Of a DNA stretch of 64,000 nt, positions 21,287 to 32,900 are shown piece by piece (the first letter of the stretch is position 1; every line of letters starts with the position of its first letter). Under the pieces are notes generated by a model. It was not told where the DNA came from. It ran no database searches and saw only the letters and a program-made list of their open reading frames with translations. Source of the stretch: Closterium sp. NIES-65 (Eukaryota; Streptophyta; Zygnematophyceae; Desmidiales; Closteriaceae); NCBI GenBank assembly GCA_948144175.1, contig CANXME010002087.1, forward strand, positions 2,973,501 through 3,037,500, given 5' to 3'. Made by a program: the position numbers and the translations under genes.

Positions 21287-21291
21287 CAAGT

Positions 21292-21735
21292 GGCTACGTT
21301 TTCACCTTCGGCGGCGCAGCTGTCTCTTGGACGAGCCAACGCATCAAGTGCGTGACTCTGTCCTCTACAGAGTCGGAGTACATCGCGGCCACCGAAGCAG
21401 GCAAGGAGGCTCGTCGACTTCTGTTCCTCCTCGCCAAGTTCCAGCTCCTTAATGCTGGGACGCCAACTGTTTTGAACGTGGACAATCAGTCCGCCATCGC
21501 TGTCGCTGAGGGCTTGGGGCTGAAGGGCAACCTCAAGCACATGGAGCGACTCTACGCCTGGCTGCAGCAGATGGTGAAGCGCAAGAAGATTGCGCTGGAG
21601 TACATCCCGACATCCGGGCAGCCGGCGGACTTCGTTACGAAAGGGCTGCACTTTGCGGCCTTCAACCGGTGCTCTGTCGCGGTCGGTCAGGTTCGCCTTG
21701 CCGAAGTCGGCGACGACGACGACGTGCAGCAGTAG
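21292..21735 (+). pseudogene. Copia TE1, RNase H C-terminal part (right half)
   Basis: After TE2 and the second copy of CAAGT, the frame continues GYVFTFGGAAVSWTSQRIK, then TLSSTESEYIAATEAGKEA, VLNVDNQSAIAVAEG, EYIPTSGQPADFVTKGL and a stop after DDDDVQQ. These are the canonical C-terminal copia RNase H motifs. A purine-rich GGGCAGGGGAG tract and an LTR follow at 21877. Confidence 0.9.
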
Positions 21736-21876
21736 GTGCCATGTCCTCTAACATGGCTGGTGCGGTGATCGGCGTGCGGAGGTGTGCACGCCACAGAAAT
21801 ATCCCCTTGTATTCTATTAAGTCGGTTCTGGGTGGACCTTGTGTGTGGGGGCCCAAGCTTGAGCTGGGCAGGGGAG

Positions 21877-22459
21877 TGTCGGAGTGAAAGGCCCCGCCCT
21901 CGCTTGGGCACAGGCATTCTCTGCGACGAAATTTGACCTGCGAAATGGCATCACGTGCTCGACGGTGGACACCTGACGAAACCGTCGGAGCGTTTTGTAC
22001 CTGGCACCTACGCAATGTCTCTGACGGTGCAACCGTCTATCTGCACCTACTCGGCAGTTGCACACCTGCGTAGATATTCACCTGCGAATGCAGCGCTGGC
22101 AGGCCGACCTGTTGCAGCGCTCGCATGTCGCCCTTCTGCTCCTCTGGCAGACCGCTCTGTTTCAGCGTTGGCGAACGGCTCTGATGCAGTGCTGGCAATT
22201 CGCCTTGCAGAATGCTTGCTATGGATTGCAATGCCATTCCAGTCATATCACTTGCATGCTCTTCTTTGTACTCTAATTCTCAATTTTCAATGTTCTTTCA
22301 ATTTCCTTAGTGGAAACTCTTGCCAAATTTCTCAATGGTCACAGCAAGTAGTAAGAACTCTGATAGAACGCTACTAGAGCGCTACGATCACCCACACAAC
22401 TCCGTGCTCTCCTTCGTAGTCCACTCCCGTTGTAGGGTGACTCTCGGCAAATTCCAACA
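21877..22459 (+). repeat. 3' LTR of copia TE1
   Basis: The LTR starts TGTCGGAGTG directly after a polypurine-like tract (21866-21876) and ends ATTCCAACA. It is 583 bp, much longer than the TE2-type LTRs, so TE1 belongs to another copia family. The 5' LTR is not in the window, consistent with 5' truncation. Confidence 0.65.
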
Positions 22460-22719
22460 CTCCTAACGGGCAGTGGGTTAACATCAATTTTGCTGACTTT
22501 GATGAAGGCGCAAACGCTATTAGTCGGAGTGAGATAATCGTATCTATCTTTCAGCCGACCGCTTTGCAGCCCACCAAGTCTATCGTACCCCTGCACTAAA
22601 AACTATCCCGGAAAGTGGAGGGTAACCTAGGAAAGTAGCTCTGATACCAAGTGTTATGAGTTTGTACGAAAGAAGAGTGCGTAGAATGCAATATCGCGGA
22701 AGTGATTACAACTACCCAG
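22460..22719 (-). mobile_element. LTR-retrotransposon remnant with primer-binding site
   Basis: On the minus strand ACTTGGTATCAGAGC (22638-22652) is an initiator-Met primer-binding site, and the sequence to its right ends ACTCATAACA, like an LTR inner edge. The leader-like sequence 22463-22637 has no coding content. The element is otherwise missing; the outer LTR edge could not be placed. Confidence 0.55.
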
Positions 22720-23330
22720 CAAACAACGGGGTTAGGCCCTCAGATTCGTTTTTTGCCTGTCTGATTCGTCAGACTAGTACACTGTTTTAGTCTGAAAATC
22801 TCAGACTTGGTATAGAAAAAAGGCTGAAATTTCAGAGTGTCTTAAAACAAAAGTCTGATCATTCAAAAGCAATGTATTCTATGTTTCATCGAAAGTGTAT
22901 TCAATGTTTCATTCATCTGCTATCGAAACATGCCCTGACAGGGCGAATGTGAAATGTCAGGGCGATTTTGTTGTGATTGGGCGAAGATTGTTGTACTTTG
23001 ACAGCGCAAATCTGTTGTGTCAGAGAGATTTTCCTATGATTGGAAGAAAATCTAGTGCTGTAAGACTCGGATTTGCTGTGTCAATACGAATCTGCTGTGA
23101 CCCGTAAGTCCGAATCACCCGTCAAGGACGCGTTTGTACTCCGAATTATTAGAGTACACTCTCAGAAAACTCTGAACTGTCAGAGATAGCATTAAAAAAA
23201 GTCTGAAAATTACAGAGTTGAGGCCCAGAAAAGTCTGATTTTATCAGAGTACACAGGAAAAAAAATACGAAATATCAGAGAAAAAAAGTCCAAATTAGAG
23301 AAAAAAGTCTGACTTATGAGGGCCTGAACG
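22720..23330. repeat. Cluster of small imperfect palindromes (TCTGA...TCAGA)
   Basis: An A/T-rich segment holds at least eight short hairpin-like words, for example TCTGATTCGTCAGA, CTGAAATTTCAG, TCTGATTTTATCAGA and CTCTGAACTGTCAGAG, separated by A-rich spacers. No coding frame is convincing. It could be a decayed MITE or an unstructured repeat. Confidence 0.6.
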
Positions 23331-24510
23331 GGGCCTAGGCATAATATAGCAAAGCTAGCTAGGTCGAGGTCGCGGGGTCGCTTGAAGGTTGGGTGCAGGT
23401 TTGGGGTTGGGAAACCCGAAGGCGACGCGAAGGACGTTCGGAAGGCGAGGTCGACGGACCGAGCCTGAACTCTGAAAAGTTGGAATTGTACGCGTACGGA
23501 GTGCCTCAGTAAGGAATTAGGAAAATTCCTTACAACGAAACACTTCGCAAACCCACTGCCAAATGTACGAACGAGGGTGTGTACGCGATACAATACATCC
23601 CGGTAAAAACTATGCAGCTTCAGAAACTATTCCCGTGGATCAATCGCAGCCCAGCAACGTGGGACTGACGAGCGCTGCGGCAGCAGGCGCTGACGTGAAT
23701 GGCCAGGCAATCGCAGCCACACGTCTTTTGCTTAGGGGAGTGCCGGAAAGCCAACTCAACCTCGAGAACAGCCATGTCAACACGGAAATTGGTGCTTGAT
23801 TCCCTCAGCTCAGATGAAGCGGTGAGTCGTGGTTTAAAGCGTTTAAATCAAAATAGTCTTTCTCTACTGCACATCACCGTACGAAACCGCAAAATTCGAA
23901 CACAATGTACCCTCCCTCCCGCCCTCGGAATTAGTTGAATGGGCCCATTGCATATCATGCTTCCCGTGTCGAGCATCTGCACCACTAGTAGACACGCACA
24001 TTGCGTGACAGCAAAGAAGCAAAGCGAAATCGATTTCGGGCGCGGGTAGAGGGTCGTACGCAAGGCACTGGCAGCACAATAAATCTCCGCAGTCGTCTCC
24101 GCGAGCCGTCCGCGGAACTGGAGCTGCGCCAGCGAGCTCTGCGACTCCGGTCGAATGCTTGAGCAGGCGCGTCCCACCCGTTAATCCTTGCGTGACCCTC
24201 GCGTTGACTTACGCGTGAACCATGGCTCCCGTCTACCTCCTTGAAGCGATGAGCACCCAATTGCTCTGAGGAATAGTTAAGCGCTTATTTGTGTGCAATG
24301 CAATGGCTTTAGTTATTTAAATGACGATAATAATGGCGTCCAATCGAGTAGCAGCACAGCTGTTAGCGAGGATATCCTTCTTATCGCACTCAATCCATCC
24401 GTGCTCGAGCGCAACCGCCGCGACGCCTCTCCTCATCTTCGAGTAACCCGCAGTCGACCCACGTCGAAAGCCACCACGTAACCCGTAGCCGGCAAGCGCC
24501 AACCAGAGCC
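23331..24510 (+). other. Upstream region of the lipase gene
   Basis: No gene is recognisable. The last few hundred bases presumably hold the promoter and 5' UTR of the lipase gene starting at 24511. No TATA box can be placed with confidence. Confidence 0.4.
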
Positions 24511-27500
24511 ATGGTTCCGCTGCTCATCTGCCTGGTGTGCCTCATGGGCGGGTGCATGTGGTGGCTGTGCCGGCGCTGCCTGCACTCCGGCTCCACCGCT
24601 AGCAAGGACTGGCCGCCCGCCACCTACGACGAGTTTAAAGACGTCCCTAGAATCTGCCGCATCCTGCTGTCCGTCTACGAGGAGGATATCAACAGCCCGG
24701 TCTACAACGACCGTCTGGAGATTAATGACGTCGTGCGGCTCGCGGGGTACAAGGACACGCAGGGCCGGTGCCCGCCGTACGTGATCTACGTGGACCACGC
24801 GGCGCGCGACATCTGTCTCGCGGTGCGCGGGCTGAACATGGCCAACTTCGCCGACTACCGCGTGCTGATGGACAACCGCATCGGCAAGCAGCGCTTCGAC
24901 GGCGGCTACGTGCACCACGGGCTGCTCAAATCCGCCGCGTGGCTGCTCGACCAGGAGATGGAGACGCTCAACGCGCTCGCCGCGGAAAACCCGGAGTATA
25001 CGGTGACGCTCGCGGGGCACTCGCTGGGGAGCGGGATTGTCGCGATGATGACGGTGATTCTGCATAAGAACCCCGACGAGGTGGGGTTTGATAATGCGCG
25101 GCTTCGCTGCTTCTGCATCGCGCCCGCGCGGTCCACGTCCCTCAACCTCGCAATTAAGTACGCTGACATCATCAACTCCGTCGTCTTGCAGGTGAGCTGA
25201 CGTCTCCGGCGGTTCGTACACTCAGCGTGCTGCAGTTGTTCGTTTGGCCTCTCAACGTCATCCCCCCACCTCTCCCTTCGCCCCTCTCCCCTCGTCACTC
25301 CCCTCCACACCGGCTCCTCTTCTCTCGTCTGCCTTCTCTTCCCCTCCGCTTCCCCCCGCCTCCTTCCCCCCTCGCCCCGCGCACGTCGTTCCCCCTGCCC
25401 GCTCCCCCGCAGGACGACTTCCTTCCGCGCACGTCAGCACCCATCGATAACATCCTCGCGCTCTCCTTCTGGTATGCTCCTCCGCTCTCCTGGTATCCCC
25501 CACTCTTCTTCCCTCTATTCTTCTTTTACTCCCTTCCTCACTCTCCTTGCCTCACTCTCCTTGCTTCACTCTCCTTCCCCCACTCTCCTTCCCCAACTCT
25601 CCTTCCCCAACTCTCCTTCCCCCACTCTCCTTCCCCCAACTCTCCTTCCCCCACTCTCCTTCCCCCCACTCTCCTTCCCCCACTCTCCTTCCCCCACTCT
25701 CCTTCCCCCAACTCTCCTTCCCCCAAGTTCCTCCCTAGCACTTTGTCCCTCTCTCTTGTTTCCCCAACCATGCCATGCGCCCCCCACCTTTTCTCCCTTT
25801 CCCCCCACCCTCCTCAGTCTGCCATGCATGCTGTGCGTCAAGTGCTGCTGGGACTCGTGCGGGCTGTACAAGCGTCGCCTCAAGGACCCTCGCCGCCTCT
25901 ACGCGCCCGGTCGCCTCTTCCACATCCTCTACACCTCCGACTTCAGGTGGGGCACTGGGTAGGGCACAGGGTGGGGCACAGGGTGGGGCACAGGGTGGGG
26001 CACTGGGTGGGGCACTGGGCGAGGTGCTGGGAGAAGCACCGCTTCCTCGACCCTGCACTACACCGCCCACTTCAGGTGGGCCGCTCTGCACTGCACTGTT
26101 GCTGCCTTCAGGTGGTGCGTGGGGGCGGGGCAGGTGCAGTGGTGGTGTGCCGCTGCTCGTGTATCGCGTGGTCACTGTGGTGGTATATTCCTTCCGTCTG
26201 CACTGCATCCCGCTACTCCTGCTGTTACATGCGAGTGAACTGCCTGACAATTTCTCTCTCCCATACCCACTCTTGCCTTCCCCTCCCTGCTCACTCTCCT
26301 TCGCCCCGCATGTGTCCCCCACCTTCTTCCCACCATGTCAATAGAGGAGCATTTGACAAGTAACTTGCCTGCCACTCCCTCGTCCTTCTTCCCCCCTCTC
26401 CGTTCCCCAAAACCCTCTTCCCTTCAACCTGCGTGCGCCCTGGCCCCCCCAGCTGCCAGGAGGAGGAGCCACAGGTGAAGACCGCCGTACCGGTCGAAGA
26501 CCGCTTTGAAAAGGTGGTGCTGTCCCGCACGGCCATCGACGACCATTCGATCGTCATCATCGAGCGCCGATCAACGGTGGCGGTGGAGTCTCTAGAGCTG
26601 CGGGAACAGGCGGAGCAGGAGGAGGAGGAGAAGACACCCCCGGAGCAGCAGCGCATGAAGCGCTCTTCAACCATGAAGGAGCGCCAGCACCAGTACGCCC
26701 AGGCGCTTGAGCGCGCCCTCACTCTCCACGTGCCCGATGCCGCCAGCGCTGAGGAGATTCGGCAGCTGGTGGCTGCTGCTGAGGCGCGGGAGGAGGGGGT
26801 GAGTGATAGGGCGGTGCAGGGGCACAGGGCAGATAAAACGGGCGAGAAGGGAGATAAGGGGGACAAGGGGGAGAAGGTACAGGTGAAGGAGAAATCAGAA
26901 ACGATTGCACCTTCGCCAACAGCCGCAGCAGCAGGGGCAGTGGCAGTTGTTGCTGCTGTGGGGATGGAAGGCGGCAAGGAGGCAGTGGGAGGTGAGAAAG
27001 AGGCGGAGAGGAAGAAGGATGAGGACGAGACGAGCGAGAAGAGCGCCAAGAGCGAGACGCTGTCAGAGTTCTGGCAGAAGGAGCTGGAGGAGTTTCGGGC
27101 GAAGGAGAAACAAGCACTGCTGGAGGAAGAGCGGAAAGCCGAGGAGCGCGTGAGGCAGATTGAGGAGCAGAGCCGTGCGGACAAGGCAGAGAAGGCGGAG
27201 AAGCGCCGAGCGGAGCAGACGGGAGGGGAGGAGAAGGAAGAAAAGGGCGAGGAGGCGGAGAGTCTATCGGACTACTGGAGCAAGGAGCTGGCAGCGCTGC
27301 GGCGGCGCGAGGAGGTGGCGATGGTGGAGAGGGAGGCGCAGGCGGCTGAGCGCATCCGCGCGTTTGAGGAGAGGCAGAGGGTGGAGCGGGCGAGACGCGC
27401 CGAGGAGGGGGAGGCGGCCGAGCGGCTTTCGGAGTTCTGGGGAAGGGAGATGGACGGGGAGAAGGGGGAGGGGGAGTGGGCGGAGAGGGAGGTGGAGGGC

Positions 27501-28316
27501 GATGGGGAGGGGGTTGTAGGTGTGGGTGGGAAAGAGGGTGGTGATGGTGCCGTCTCTGCTGCCACAGCGCCTGCCGCTGCCGCCGCCGCCGCTGCTGCTG
27601 CTTTTGCCGCTGCTGGTGCTGCTGCTCGTTCTCCTGCTGCTACTGCTGGTGCTCCCACAGCAGGGGGAGGAGGGGATGTGGTGGTGGAGGTGGGCGATGG
27701 GGCGGCGCGAGGCCCGGCAGATGTGGCCATCCAGGTGGATGAAGGCACGGCGATGCTACCCAAGACACCTCCACCTGCCACTGCCCCTGCCCCTGCCACT
27801 GCCACTGCCACTGCTGCACGTGCAGCTGGGGCTGGGGCCAAGGGCGAGAAGAGCGAGGCAGAGCGCGACGGGCAGCAGCACAGGCACGCACAGTTGGGGC
27901 GGGCTTTAACCACCGCACCGCAGCAGCAGCAGCAGCCGAGGGTGGAGGCTGCAGCAGCGCGGCAGCAGATGGGGCGAGCGATCACTGTAGGGTCAGGGCG
28001 AGAGGAGGAGGCAGCAGCAGCAGCGAGGCTGTCTGCAGGAGGGGCAGCGGCAAGGGGGGGGCTGTCTGCAGGGGAAGTGGGGGGGACGGGGGGGACGGGG
28101 GGGACCCTGTCAGTGAGGCAGAAGTGGGCGCGTATAGTGGATGAGTTGATAGATGCGGGGGAGGGGGAGGTGCACGGGGGCACACGCGACGCCGCCGAGG
28201 CTCAGCTTCGGGAGGCGCAGAGGATCGGCAAGGAGCAGTGGCACAAGGCTCGGGCGGCGTTCCTGTCTGGTGTGGGTGGCCTGTCGAAGAAGGCCGGGAT
28301 GAACATTGAGATCTGA
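24511..28316 (+). CDS. Plant-type class-3 lipase (DAG lipase-like) with long C-terminal extension
   Basis: Four exons join in phase: 24511-25191, 25413-25471, 25818-25946 and 26453-28316 (910 codons plus stop). The N-terminus has a hydrophobic segment (VPLLICLVCLMGG), likely a membrane anchor. The alpha/beta-hydrolase core has GGYVHHGLLKSA and the nucleophile elbow GHSLG (Ser171). Exon 2 begins DDFLPRTSAP, the likely catalytic Asp (228/229); His321 in DDHSIV may complete the triad. Exon 3 carries CLPCMLCVKCC and LKDPRRLYAPG; exon 4 starts with VKTAVPVEDRFEKVVLS. This matches plant alpha/beta-hydrolases annotated as DAG lipase-like or calmodulin-binding; the reaction would be acylglycerol hydrolysis at a membrane. 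The last 450 residues are a charged, Ala/Glu-rich extension with three LSxxW units (about residues 493, 561, 615), longer than I recall for plant relatives. The ATG at 24511 just precedes the anchor. Confidence 0.92.
25482..25740 (+). repeat. Lipase intron 2: donor copy and pyrimidine tandem array
   Basis: Exon 2 ends CGCTCTCCTTCTG followed by GTATGC. Eleven bases later CGCTCTCCTG followed by GTATCC repeats the exon edge and donor (25484-25497). Then comes an array of CTCTCCTTCCCC(C/A)A units of about 12-15 bp (25560-25735) that forms a very long pyrimidine tract before the acceptor at 25817. Confidence 0.8.
25947..26115 (+). repeat. Lipase intron 3: donor array and copies of the exon-3 edge
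   Basis: The intron opens with about seven GTGGGGCACTGG/GTGGGGCACAGG units of 11-12 bp that include the donor itself. At 26058-26080, CTACACCGCCCACTTCAG plus GTGGG repeats the end of exon 3 (CTACACCTCCGACTTCAG plus GTGGG, edge 25946). A shorter CCTTCAGGTGG copy ends at 26111. Confidence 0.85.
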
Positions 28317-29931
28317 CCGCAAGATGACGTGGCGCTTGGTGCTGATGTGGCACTCGGGTTGGTGCTGACATGGCACTTGGAGCTGCCCCGGTGGTGAATG
28401 TCCTGGTGGTAGCAGCAGCAGCATCTGAGGCTCACTCTGCTGGCCATGGCAGCATTACTAATAGCTCCCCCAACAGCTTGTCTCGGTGTACACACAGTAG
28501 GTGGCTCTTGGGAACTTAGGACTCCATCCGGTGCTTCACTGCTGCGAGTGCCTGTCGTGACATGCTTGCCTTACTTGTGCGTGCCGGTGGTGCTCCCAAG
28601 AGCAAGCCACTGGTGGTTGATGGGAGACCAGGTGGCGAATGGAAGGGTTTCTAGGCTGAGTGGTTGTCCTCTAGGCTGTAGCGTGCTTTCAGGCCGGCCT
28701 TTCACAGGCGAATAGGTGGGTGCTCTAACCAGACACCAGGCTCGTCGAAAAGTGCTGTGTATTCTTCAGTGGCAGAGTATCGCATCACATGTGTTGTGTT
28801 GCGCTGTGTAGCAGTGGAGTTGAGCCGACCAGCATGGGTTGTGGACAGGGCTAATTTTTGGTTTTGGCCAACCCTTACGATCAGTGTTGCTCATCATAAA
28901 AAACCTGATTATCAGAGTATCCCTCTTTGAAAATCCTGATTTGTCAGGGTTTTTGCAGATCTAGATTTTTTTACCCTGGGTCATCAGTGTAACAATTTTT
29001 CAAGCCCTTGAGACAGTTAGTTTTAACACTGCACAGAATAACAATCTCACTCATCATCGTGCCAGCACACGTAATGTCGTGTCGAATTGTACAGTTGCGA
29101 TGCGACAGTTGACAAAGGGGATTCCCAGGTTTCGGGGAATGGGGGTTATGGGAAGGTTGGGGGGGGGCGGGGGGTCGGCTGGAGCCTGGAACTCGCTTCA
29201 GGGTAGAACTCGCTAAGAACTTCGGCAACCCTGACGCGACAGTGTAGCTTAAACGTAAACCCTGGCACATCAGGGTAAATGAAGGTCCCAAAAAAATTAC
29301 CCTACTGCATCAGTGTTACTACCTAAAAACCACCCTGTTCATCAGGGCATCAAGGTGATTTACCCTGATAAAATAGGCCCTGGTTGTGGATTGCATGGGA
29401 TTTCACCTTTGCATTGCATTGTAGCAGTTTGCTGTGTCATGGTGCTGTACATGTCATACCTAATGTGTGTGTGTGGGCTGTATGGCAGCAACACAAATGC
29501 ATAGACCAGTGCAAGAGCGTGCAGAAGTCAGGAGAGAGGAAAGAGGAATGGAGAACCACAGGCAGAACATGGGTCCACGACACAATAACGCACAGCACCA
29601 TCACAGCATGGCAAACCAAACAAAGGCTTTATGCTATATAAATGTGTGGTAATAGGGTGCAGTGGTGTAGCCACACCCGTCAAAGTAGAATGCAGTAATG
29701 AAGAAAGGAGGAATTCTGTCTGTGTCATTGAGCAACAAGAGCAGCTGCAATGGTGATTGCATGCAACCAAATGTTGTAGGGCCGACCGAGATTTTGAAGA
29801 TCGTGCTAACAGGGCGGCAGAGCTGCAAGCCGGACGGCAGATCTTGAAGCCGGGCGGCAGAGCAACACATCGGTGGTCAAACTTTGAATTGGGTGGTGGC
29901 AGAGGTTTGGTTCTGGCGGGGCGGCAGAGGT
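28317..29931. other. Convergent intergenic region with palindrome cluster
   Basis: The lipase and formyltransferase genes converge here. No coding segment is seen. At about 28870-29395 the sequence contains paired short words such as CCTGATTTGTCAGG, ACCCTG...CATCAGGGT and CCTGATTATCAG, in the same style as the cluster at 22720-23330. Polyadenylation signals cannot be fixed by eye. Confidence 0.5.
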
Positions 29932-32900
29932 TCAAGCAGGGCGGTAGAGCTTGCGGTTGCGGAGGCCGTTCCAGAACTGCTTGGCTGTCATTGGTCGCTT
30001 GCTCTCTGGCTGCACCTCCAGCACCTGACTCATGCATGCACGCGCAGTGGGATGGGTGGGAGGCAGATGCAAGAGAAGGGGAGGGAGGGGGGGGGAGGGG
30101 AGGGCAGGGAAGATGTATGAGAGTGAGTGGACTGCATGCCTGTGATTGGTCGCTTGCTGTCTGGCTGTACCTCCAGCACCTGACATGCACACGCGGGCGC
30201 AATGGGATGGGTGGGAGGGAAATGTGGGAGGTAGATGTTGGGTGGGTAGTGTAGTGAGGGAGATGTAAGGGGGAGATGTAAGGGGGAGATGGATCACAGG
30301 CTGTGAGGGAGATGTAAGGGGGAGATGGATGACAGGCTGAATGAAGTGCTGCAGTGAAACAGGCCTCTTTTCCTGTGCCTGCAGCAGGTGAGCATGGCAT
30401 GCAGGTGAGCATGGCATGCAGGTGAGCATGGCATGCAGGTGAGCATGGCGCGCAGGTGAGCATGGCGTGCAGGTGAGCATGGCGTGCAGGTGAGCATGGC
30501 ATGCAGGTGAGCATGGCATGCAGGTGAGCATGGCATGCAGGTGAGCATGGCGTGCAGGTGAGCATGGCATGCAGGTGAGCATGGCATGCAGGTGAGCATG
30601 GCGTGCAGGTGAGCATGGCATGCAGGTGAGCATGGCATGCAGGTGAGCATGGCGTGCAGGTGAGCATGGCATGCAGGTGAGCATGGCATGCAGGTGAGCA
30701 TGACATGCAGGTGAGCATGGCATGCAGGTGAGCATGGCATGCAGGTGAGCATGGCATGCAGGTGAGCATGGCATGCAGGTGAGCATGGCATGCAGGTGAG
30801 CATGGCATGCAGGTGAGCATGGCATGCAGGTGAGCATGGCATGCAGGTGAGCATGGCATGCAGGTGAGCATGGCATGCAGGTGAGCATGGCATGCAGGTG
30901 AGCATGGCATGCAGGTGAGCATGGCATGCAGGTGAGCATGGCATGCAGGTGAGCATGGCATGCAGGTGAGCATGGCATGCAGGTGAGCATGGCATGCAGG
31001 TGAGCATGGCATGCAGGTGAGCATGGCATGCAGGTGAGCATGGCATGCAGGTGAGCATGGCATGCAGGTGAGCATGGCATGCAGGTGAGCATGGCATGCA
31101 GGTGAGCATGGCATGCAGGTGAGCATGGCATGCAGGTGAGCATGGCATGCAGGTGAGCATGGCGTGCAGGTGAGCATGGCGTGCAGGTGAGCATGGCGTG
31201 CAGGTGAGCATGGCGTGCAGGTGAGCATGGCGTGCAGGTGAGCATGCCACCACTCACCACCACCACTCACCACCACTGGCTGGTCACCTTGACTGCTCAC
31301 CTTGACCACTCACCTCAAGCACAGATCCATCACTGCACGGAACAAGCATGGCCTGCCCCTCCAGCCACACCTCCTCCACCTCCTCCGGTGCCACCGCGGG
31401 GGATGGTGGGGAGGAGGCGGGGGTAGCGGGGCGGGGCCGCGTGCGGAGGAGCTTGAGAGACACGTTGTCCACGTCGCCCGTCACTGGGTCCTTGGTTAGG
31501 AAGGAGGCTCGGGTGCCGGGCCAGGGGGGGAACGCCCGAACCTGGACGTGTGGTTTGGGTAAGAGGGAGGAGTGGAGGAGTGAGCACAGACGGAGCAATG
31601 GGGATGGGTGGGAAGGGAGGGAGTGGGTGAGAGGGCAATGGGCTGACCTGCAGGTGATGCAGGGAGGGTAACGGATGGGGAGAGATGGGAGAGAGGGACA
31701 ATGGCATGTCATAAGGCAGGGAATGCAGAATGATGTGCCAAGTGGAGTGCTTGTGGTGCAATCAGCTCAACTGAGAAAAGTGGAAAGGCGTGCGAAATGA
31801 GTTCAACTGCACTGAATCAGCAAGGTGCTGTGCTGAGCTCTCTTAAGGTTGCTCCACGCTTGTGCATGCAATACTTGAGGGGTAACACCACATAACCTGC
31901 AGAAGCTGCCATGCAAAGGAGTTCTAAACCTGTCATGGCATGTGGTGCTGTGATGGCATGTGGTGCTGTGAACGCATGTGGTGCTGTGATGGCATGTGGT
32001 GCTGTGATGGCATGTGGTGCTGTGATGGCATGTGGTGCTGTGATGGCATGTGGTGCTGTGATGGCATGTGGTGCTGTGATGCCATGTGGTGCTGTGATGG
32101 CATGTGGTGCTGTGATGGCATGTGGTGCTGTGATGGCATGTGGTGCTGTGATGGCATGTGGTGCTGTGATGGCATGTGGTGCTGTGATGGCATGTGGTGC
32201 TGTGATGGCATGTGGTGCTGTGATGGCATGTGGTGCTGTGAAGGCAGCACCTTGTTGTGCAGAGTGAGGGCTGGCAGAGAGAAGTTGAGAATGCCCTCCT
32301 CTGCTGCCACCTGCCATGAGAGGCAACCAGGCAGTCGTGGGAGGGCAGTCGTTGTTGTAATTGTATACAATATACAACATTCATAGGCTAGAATAGGTGT
32401 AGTCCTTTATGTTCTTGGGGGGTAGGGTGTACACTCCAACCACATGTGGTTGGTCAAGATTGGATTTGGTCATGGCCCTTGGTTGGCACTTGCCAACTTT
32501 CGGTCCTTAGACCAACCAATCCCAACCTAGCTACTTTGCGAGGTTTCCTACTCCACAAGGCACCTCACTCATTGGCCAACTTAGTGGCCAATAGGATTAG
32601 CTCCTCCTCCACCCTTCTCTTCCTTGCATGCTTGTATTACAGAGCCTTGTTGGCTCATTACTAAACACGTTCTTGAATTCTATCAGTCGTGGGAGGGCAG
32701 TCGTGGGAGGGGATTCAAGGGAGGGCAGTCATGCAAGGTGCAGAGATGAGAGGAACATCAGGACCCCCTCCTCTGCTGCCCCATGCAACCCCATGCAACC
32801 CCTTGCAACCCCATGCAACCCCATGCAACCCCTTGCAACCCCATGCAACCCCATGGAACCCTATGCAACCTCTTGCAACCCCTTGCAAGCCCATGCAACC

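Noticed and set aside
24433-25310. Minus-strand frames opposite lipase exon 1
   Set aside because: High-GC shadows of the exon; the plus strand carries the GHSLG motif and consistent splice phase.
29528-31309. Open frames of 319-593 codons with [15 protein letters not shown] repeats
   Set aside because: Artefact of the 17-bp array; only the last 31 codons of one of them (29932-30024) are a real exon.
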